The notes beneath the pieces are model-generated. The model was not told the origin of the DNA. It saw only the letters and a list, made by a program, of their open reading frames with translations, and did not search any database. Shown here in pieces: positions 62,243-64,000 of a stretch of DNA of 64,000 bases. Source of the stretch: Methyloceanibacter caenitepidi. GTDB taxonomy: Bacteria; Pseudomonadota; Alphaproteobacteria; Rhizobiales; Methyloligellaceae. A program made the position numbers and the translations under genes. Within the stretch, counting starts at the first letter, position 1. Each line of letters starts with the position of its first letter. The DNA lies in NCBI RefSeq assembly GCF_000828475.1, contig NZ_AP014648.1:1426001-1490000 (forward strand), in the 5' to 3' direction.

Positions 62243-62446
62243 CTATCCCGAGATGCTTTTCATCCAATCGTCGACTTGGCGTTCCGCCTCTTCTTTGGCC
62301 ACGCCATAGCGCTCTTGCACCTTGCCCACGAGCTCGTCGCGGCGACCTTCGACGACATCAAGGTCGTCGTTGGTCAAATTGCCCCATTTCTGTTGCGCCT
62401 TGCCGCGCAATTGCTTCCAGTTTCCTTCGATCTGATCCCAATTCAT
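62243..62446 (-). CDS. CsbD-family stress protein
   Basis: A 67-residue hydrophilic protein, starting MNWDQIEGNWKQLRGKAQQK and containing the GKVQERYGVAKEEAERQVDDW segment typical of the family in two parts. CsbD-like proteins are general stress proteins of unknown mechanism. A GGAGG-type site precedes the ATG at 62446. A GGAAC-N16-TGTT promoter lies 40 bases upstream on the same strand. Confidence 0.92.
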   Translation of the reverse strand: MNWDQIEGNWKQLRGKAQQKWGNLTNDDLDVVEGRRDELVGKVQERYGVAKEEAERQVDDWMKSISG

Positions 62447-62486
62447 TTCCTTCGATCCTCCTTGCGATGCAGTTGAATGCTTTGAG

Positions 62487-62511
62487 AACATCAAAGGTGC
62501 TGTCATGTTCC
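62487..62511 (-). promoter_or_regulatory. GGAAC-N16-TGTT promoter of the CsbD gene
   Basis: On the - strand: GGAAC, 16 bases, TGTT, ending 40 bases before the CsbD ATG. It is the fourth exact match to the motif in this cluster. Confidence 0.7.
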
Positions 62512-62587
62512 CTCCGATTTTGGGACGCACGGAACCGGAGCAGCCGCATAGGAATTGTCAGTGCAAGGTCCTGCAGGGTGAGTGCAG

Positions 62588-63520
62588 ATGTCACACGATT
62601 CGAAAGATCTAATGGAACCGGTACCAACATCGCCGCGCATCGAACGAAAGCTCGTCGTCATACTGGCCGCTGACGTGGTGCGTTTCTCGTCTCACATGGA
62701 GCATGACGAGGAGCGAACGCTGCAACTTCTTACGGAGCGTCGGAAGCTGATCGATGAGCTTATAGAGGCTCATGCCGGTCGCATCACGGGCACCGCCGGC
62801 GACAGTGTGGTCGCGGAGTTTGCGAGCGCCGTGAATGCCGTCGACTGCGCCGTGAAGATCCAGCGCAACATCATGCGTGTGAACGCCAAGGAGGGTGAAC
62901 ATGGCGGCCTGTCCTTCCGTATCGGCGTGAACGTAGGAGACGTCATGGTCAAGGACGCCGACATCTTCGGCGATGGCGTCAATGTCGCCGCGCGCCTCGA
63001 GTCGCTGTCGGAACCGGACGGGGTTTGTCTGTCGCGTGGCGTACATGAATATGTGCGCAAGTTGACGAGCTACGTCTTCGCGGACCTGGGTGAGCAGTAC
63101 GTCAAGAACATCGAGCAGCCGGTACGCGCCTACCGCATCGTGTTCGAGGATGGCGAACCTGTCATGTCCGAAGAGGACGAACCGAGTCAGGAAGCGCTCG
63201 ACGTGGAACCGCATGAGCCACCGGAATACGAGCTCGCGTTTTGGGAAAGCATCCGGGACAGCGATGTCGTTGCTGAGTTCGAGGCGTATCTCGACAAGTA
63301 TCCGGAAGGTGCATTCGCCGCACTCGCCGCCGAGCGACTACGGGCGCTTTCCGAGAAGAAAGACGAGCCGGAGTTGCCTGAGGCGGATCCCGTCGAACTC
63401 GCCTACTGGGAGAGTATCAAGGACAGCGAAAACGCTGCGATGTTCCAGACCTATCTGGAGACCTACGCTGAAGGCGCCTTCGCTGCCATTGCCCGGCTAA
63501 AGGTCGCGCAGCTCGGTTAG
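62588..63520 (+). CDS. Class III nucleotide cyclase with C-terminal WESI repeats
   Basis: A 310-residue soluble protein. Residues 15-185 are a class III adenylate/guanylate cyclase domain, with the first metal Asp in LAADVVRFSSHME, the GDSVVAEF motif and GDGVNVAARLESL. The C-terminal 95 residues hold two repeats of the form ELAFWESIRDSDVVAEFEAY and ELAYWESIKDSENAAMFQTY, each followed by PEGAFAALA-like sequence. Such repeats occur in other rhizobial cyclases and caspase-like proteins and probably mediate protein contacts. The ATG at 62588 is chosen; GTG at 62582 is possible. The product (cAMP or cGMP) is undetermined. Confidence 0.88.
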   Translation: MSHDSKDLMEPVPTSPRIERKLVVILAADVVRFSSHMEHDEERTLQLLTERRKLIDELIEAHAGRITGTAGDSVVAEFASAVNAVDCAVKIQRNIMRVNAKEGEHGGLSFRIGVNVGDVMVKDADIFGDGVNVAARLESLSEPDGVCLSRGVHEYVRKLTSYVFADLGEQYVKNIEQPVRAYRIVFEDGEPVMSEEDEPSQEALDVEPHEPPEYELAFWESIRDSDVVAEFEAYLDKYPEGAFAALAAERLRALSEKKDEPELPEADPVELAYWESIKDSENAAMFQTYLETYAEGAFAAIARLKVAQLG

Positions 63521-63553
63521 CGTCGTCCATCACACCTAAGGAACACAATAAAG

Positions 63554-64000
63554 ATGACGGTCAAACTCGGCTGCAACCTGACCTATGAAGTCACCGCGGA
63601 TACGATTTTCGTTTTCAATGTCGAAGTCGCGCGCTTGGCAGCGAACGCCAACCTAAAGGACACGGTCACGGTCAATCCCGGCGCCAATGTCGAGTTCTAC
63701 GAGAGCCCGGTTCGGAGGAACCGTTATCTGCGCGTTCCGGCCTCCCCAGGGACGTTGTCGCTTCACTACGAGGCGGAGCTTACCCTCGATGTCGTCCGAG
63801 CGGATCCTCAGACGCTGGCCGAAGTGCCGGTCGCCGAGCTTCCGTTCTCACTACTGCCATACCTCTTGCCGACGCGCTTCGTACCCTCGGATCGGGTTGC
63901 CGGTTTCGCTCAGGCGGAGTTCGGCCAGCTCCCCAAAGGTCACCAGAGAGTCAGCGCAATTTGCAATTGGATCAACGATCATATCGCCTACACGCCGGGG
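63554..64000 (+). CDS. Transglutaminase-like protein, partial
   Basis: The first 149 residues of a protein that runs off the right end. It starts MTVKLGCNLTYEVTADTIFV and has a beta-rich domain followed by SAICNWINDHIAYTPG, the approach to a transglutaminase-like catalytic core; the catalytic Cys lies beyond the window. Bacterial proteins of this type are cytoplasmic cysteine-protease-like hydrolases of unknown substrate. It follows the cyclase gene by 33 bases, so the two may be one operon. Confidence 0.8.
   Translation, partial: MTVKLGCNLTYEVTADTIFVFNVEVARLAANANLKDTVTVNPGANVEFYESPVRRNRYLRVPASPGTLSLHYEAELTLDVVRADPQTLAEVPVAELPFSLLPYLLPTRFVPSDRVAGFAQAEFGQLPKGHQRVSAICNWINDHIAYTPG

Overview
The window looks like a chromosomal segment of a methylotrophic alphaproteobacterium of the Hyphomicrobiales, of the Methyloceanibacter / Methyloligella / Hyphomicrobium kind. 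Support comes from high GC content, alphaproteobacterial gene orders (carA-carB diverging from yqeY; infA-maf-yacG-tRNA-Phe), lanthanide-type methanol dehydrogenases, and an NAD-dependent fds-type formate dehydrogenase. No phage, insertion sequence, CRISPR array or rRNA was seen. The genus is inference.

Layout. 1-7.7 kb: stress and housekeeping genes (SpoIIAA-like protein, pyrophosphatase, diguanylate cyclase, CYTH-CHAD phosphatase, short HPF, universal stress protein) and two paralogous exported repeat proteins separated by a stack of inverted repeats. 8.2-21.7 kb: a one-carbon oxidation island on the + strand. It holds a MoxY/MoxX-like two-component system, two tandem xoxF genes, a XoxJ-like binding protein fused to ankyrin repeats, a two-repeat exported protein of unknown family, a XoxG-like cytochrome c, and a binding protein and beta-propeller of the PQQ-alcohol-dehydrogenase type. 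21.8-28.1 kb: fdsGBAD and a LysR regulator on the - strand. Together these genes would oxidise methanol in the periplasm, pass electrons to cytochrome c, and oxidise formate to CO2 with NAD in the cytoplasm.

28-38.5 kb: cytochrome c', glucokinase, class A beta-lactamase, a cupin/AraC divergent pair, greA, carB-carA and yqeY. 39-49.6 kb: small exported proteins, a PBP4-type peptidase, an SMP-30-like protein, membrane proteins, primase dnaG and a large autotransporter. 50-51.6 kb: infA, maf, yacG and tRNA-Phe, followed by about 1 kb with little coding signal. 52.6-58.1 kb: a third exported repeat protein, a minimal ethanolamine locus (permease, eutB, eutC) and a Crp/Fnr regulator.

58.3-62.5 kb: an ECF sigma factor with its anti-sigma factor, next to typical envelope-stress genes (DUF3309, YihY, DUF883, holin-like, CsbD). 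Four promoters here, including the sigma gene's own, share the exact pattern GGAAC-N16-TGTT, so this looks like a compact autoregulated stress regulon. The window ends with a class III nucleotide cyclase and the start of a transglutaminase-like protein.

The most unusual items are the XoxJ-ankyrin fusion, the tandem xoxF pair with covarying leader hairpins and shared upstream palindromes, the sigma regulon, and the triple inverted-repeat block at 7168-7244.
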